Of a stretch of DNA of 6,113 nt, positions 4,837 to 6,113 are shown in pieces (the first letter of the stretch is position 1; each line of letters starts with the position of its first letter). Under the pieces are notes generated by a model. That model saw only the letters and a program-made list of their open reading frames with translations. It had not been told where the DNA came from and searched no databases. The position numbers were made by a program, and so were the translations under genes. This stretch comes from BOG-938 sp048498155 (GTDB taxonomy: Bacteria; Pseudomonadota; Alphaproteobacteria; Caulobacterales; Caulobacteraceae): positions 1-6,113 of the forward strand of contig JBEHYN010000074.1 in assembly GCA_048498155.1 (NCBI GenBank). Reading direction: 5' to 3'.

Positions 4837-5454
4837 TTGCCCCCAGTTCCCCCCGCCCCCGAATTTGGCCAACCGACGCCCTTCGGACAGGTGAGCGAGG
4901 AGACGTTGGCTCTGCTGGCTAGCCGCCGCTCTGCCACGCCCCAGGCCCTGACCGCGCCCGCGCCCACCGGCCAAGCCCTGCGCGACCTGTTGCGCCTGGC
5001 CGCCCGCACGCCCGACCACGGCAAGCTGTTCCCCTGGCGTTTCATCGTACTAGAGGGCGAGGCCAAGGGCGAACTGGCCGCCCGGCTGGAAGGTCTGGCC
5101 AAGGAACAACCCGATCCGGTCAAGGCGACGAACACCTTGGTCAAGCTGAAGACCCCGCCCCTGTGCATCGCCGTCGTGTCCCGTGTGGACCAGACGGCGA
5201 GCATTCCCGTTTGGGAGCAGGAGCTATCGGCCGGCGCCTGTTGCATGACGCTGGTGCTGGCGGCCACCGCCATGGGCTTCGGCGCCAACTGGATCACCGA
5301 CTGGTACGCCTTTGACCCCCGAGCCCTGTCCCTGTTGGGCCTGCACCCCGGCGAACGCATTGCGGGCTATGTGCTGATCGGCACACCTACGGAAGCGCCG
5401 CTGGAGCGGGCGCGGCCGGATGTGGATGCGATCACGACGGTGTGGAGGCCTTAA
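4837..5454 (+). CDS. YdjA-type nitroreductase family protein
   Basis: 205 residues. It is an FMN-dependent NAD(P)H oxidoreductase fold of the short YdjA branch. FMN-phosphate contacts are expected from ASRRSAT (28-34). PDHGKLFPWRF (59-69) matches the family's APDH...PWHF segment, WEQELSAGACCM (126-137) matches WEQEMSAG, and MGFGANWITD (146-155) is the conserved flavin-site loop; the end is GYVLIGTP. Members reduce nitro or quinone-like compounds; the natural substrate is unknown. The likely start is TTG at 4837 with GAGG 7 nt upstream. An in-frame GTG at 4891 (residue 19) would give the compact length of E. coli YdjA but has a poor ribosome-binding site. The first 18 Pro-rich residues may therefore be an extension or over-called. 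Confidence 0.9.
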   Translation: MPPVPPAPEFGQPTPFGQVSEETLALLASRRSATPQALTAPAPTGQALRDLLRLAARTPDHGKLFPWRFIVLEGEAKGELAARLEGLAKEQPDPVKATNTLVKLKTPPLCIAVVSRVDQTASIPVWEQELSAGACCMTLVLAATAMGFGANWITDWYAFDPRALSLLGLHPGERIAGYVLIGTPTEAPLERARPDVDAITTVWRP

Positions 5455-5503
5455 CTGCGCTCACCCTGGCAGCTGGAGCCGCAGCGGCGATCAACAGCCT
5501 GCG

Positions 5504-5827
5504 TTACCGATACCCAATTTCGCTACAGGTCTCGCCAGAGTGGAACTCCGTGCTGACCGAATATAGGTAGTTGGCTATCTTGCAAAGTCCACGGTACGAG
5601 TCGTGGCACTGCGTCGACCCCCCATAAGTCACCTCACAAGCCCCTTCATCGCTGTTGTCGGCCAGTTGCAGGCGCGACATGGGCGCAGCGCTCTCTGCGC
5701 CGGTCCGGCTCAACGGACTCGCGTCGGCTGCGCGGTCCCACCCGCGCGCGGAACCGGCGTCAGAGGCAGCAACCACCGGCGTCAGGCCGAACAGCGCCAA
5801 AGACGCAAGTATCGCGATTGGTTTCAT
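5504..5827 (-). CDS. Small exported protein with four cysteines, function unknown
   Basis: 107 residues. The signal peptide is MKPIAILASLALFGLTPVVA, likely cut after A20 or A21. It is followed by a polar, Ala/Ser-rich linker (about 22-60) and a compact end with C64, C74, C82 and C101, an arrangement compatible with two disulfides in the periplasm. There is no lipobox, membrane segment or recognised domain. A strong ribosome-binding site, AGGGGGGA, lies about 7 nt upstream of the ATG at 5827. The signal peptide plus this site make it a credible gene despite the lack of a known family. Its 3' end faces the nitroreductase gene across 49 bp with no obvious terminator. Confidence 0.75.
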   Translation of the reverse strand: MKPIAILASLALFGLTPVVAASDAGSARGWDRAADASPLSRTGAESAAPMSRLQLADNSDEGACEVTYGGSTQCHDSYRGLCKIANYLYSVSTEFHSGETCSEIGYR

Positions 5828-5880
5828 TGTCAGTCCCCCCTATTGACCCAGATATTCGTAAACCTCGGCTGAGATATCCA

Positions 5881-5893
5881 CGCTTGTCAAGCG
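5881..5893. promoter_or_regulatory. Small palindrome upstream of the four-cysteine exported gene
   Basis: CGCTT-GTC-AAGCG is a 5-bp inverted repeat about 54 bp before the start codon, in the promoter region of the minus-strand gene. The short arms make chance likely. Confidence 0.2.
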
Positions 5894-5926
5894 ACGGCCG
5901 CAGCGTCTGAGCTGCCCTTACCGGCT

Positions 5927-5951
5927 TATGAACCATCCGACGGTATGAACC
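5927..5951. repeat. Direct repeat TATGAACC, two copies 17 bp apart
   Basis: TATGAACC occurs at 5927-5934 and 5944-5951, in the 187-bp gap between tuf and the four-cysteine gene. The gap otherwise holds only the tuf terminator. The repeats could be tandem binding sites for a regulator of the exported gene or a chance duplication. Confidence 0.3.
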
Positions 5952-5959
5952 GGCAAAGC

Positions 5960-5989
5960 AAAACGGCCGCCGGATTGCTCCGACGACCG
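5960..5989 (-). terminator. Intrinsic terminator of tuf
   Basis: On the minus strand an 11-bp stem (CGGTCGTCGGA with TCCGGCGGCCG, two G-U pairs) closes a GCAA tetraloop and is followed by TTTT. It starts 25 nt after the tuf stop. The GNRA loop, long stem and T-run make this a strong call. Confidence 0.85.
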
Positions 5990-6014
5990 CTTGGTTTTCT
6001 TAATGTAGCGCAGA

Positions 6015-6113
6015 CTACGCGATGATCTTAGCCACCACGCCGGCGCCGACGGTCCGTCCGCCTTCGCGGATGGCGAAGCGCAGCTTTTCTTCCATGGCGA
6101 TCGGGGTGATCAG
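6015..6113 (-). CDS. tuf: Elongation factor Tu, C-terminal end (5' part outside window)
   Basis: The last 32 codons and the TAG stop (6015-6017) are present. The encoded end, PIAMEEKLRFAIREGGRTVG (residues 4-23 of the visible part) followed by AGVVAKIIA, is the highly conserved C-terminus of domain 3 of EF-Tu, the GTPase that brings aminoacyl-tRNA to the ribosome. Codon use is strongly biased to C/G third positions, as expected for a highly expressed gene. Which tuf copy this is cannot be told, because the upstream neighbour lies outside the window. Confidence 0.97.
   Translation of the reverse strand: MITPIAMEEKLRFAIREGGRTVGAGVVAKIIA

Noticed and set aside
4809..5360. 183-codon minus-strand ORF opposite the nitroreductase gene
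   Set aside because: Arg/Ser-rich antisense frame; the plus frame matches YdjA over its full length.
5828..6014. tRNA gene between tuf and the four-cysteine gene
   Set aside because: No TTCRANY T-arm with matching acceptor stem is present on either strand; the hairpin there is the tuf terminator.

Overview
The window looks like a stretch of chromosome from an alphaproteobacterium, most likely of the Caulobacterales. The grounds are high GC with strong GC at third codon positions, a PAS_5 (DUF1457) single-domain protein, the DUF3126 protein lying downstream of cysE, a stand-alone PhoH-like ATPase, several GANTC (CcrM-type) sites, and intergenic palindromes of the kind common in this group. 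The genus cannot be fixed from the sequence alone. I see no phage, transposase, CRISPR or toxin genes. This is ordinary chromosome with unusually structured intergenic spaces.

Layout. Positions 1-939 (minus) hold the N-terminal 313 codons of an exported, glycine/serine-repeat, cysteine-containing protein of unknown function that runs off the left edge. Across a 101-bp spacer lies a divergent PAS_5 protein (1041-1604, plus). It converges on a gamma-class carbonic anhydrase-type hexapeptide protein (1643-2173, minus). Divergent from that is a phoH-like ATPase gene (2433-3200, plus). Its ~170-nt leader contains a possible 57-codon ORF whose stop overlaps the phoH start (ATGA) and, inside that ORF, a good intrinsic terminator hairpin. 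After phoH comes a 109-bp element that can fold almost without gaps into a four-armed cloverleaf (3226-3334). Then come DUF3126 (3397-3603, minus), two oppositely oriented AGAGC...GCTCT hairpins (3647-3749), and cysE, serine O-acetyltransferase (3817-4647, minus). Divergent from cysE is a YdjA-type nitroreductase (4837-5454, plus), followed by a small exported protein with four cysteines (5504-5827, minus). The right edge holds the last 32 codons of tuf (EF-Tu) on the minus strand, with its own intrinsic terminator.

How the genes relate. CysE makes O-acetylserine for cysteine synthesis and keeps a C-terminal Ile, the residue known to dock into O-acetylserine sulfhydrylase. DUF3126 lies on the same strand downstream and may be cotranscribed, although the hairpin pair sits between them. 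The other genes are single units in divergent or convergent pairs, so their adjacency says little about shared function. The most interesting material is non-coding: the phoH leader (a candidate translation-coupled attenuator with a possible CtrA-like promoter) and the two palindromic element types. These look like dispersed repeats and should be searched for genome-wide.
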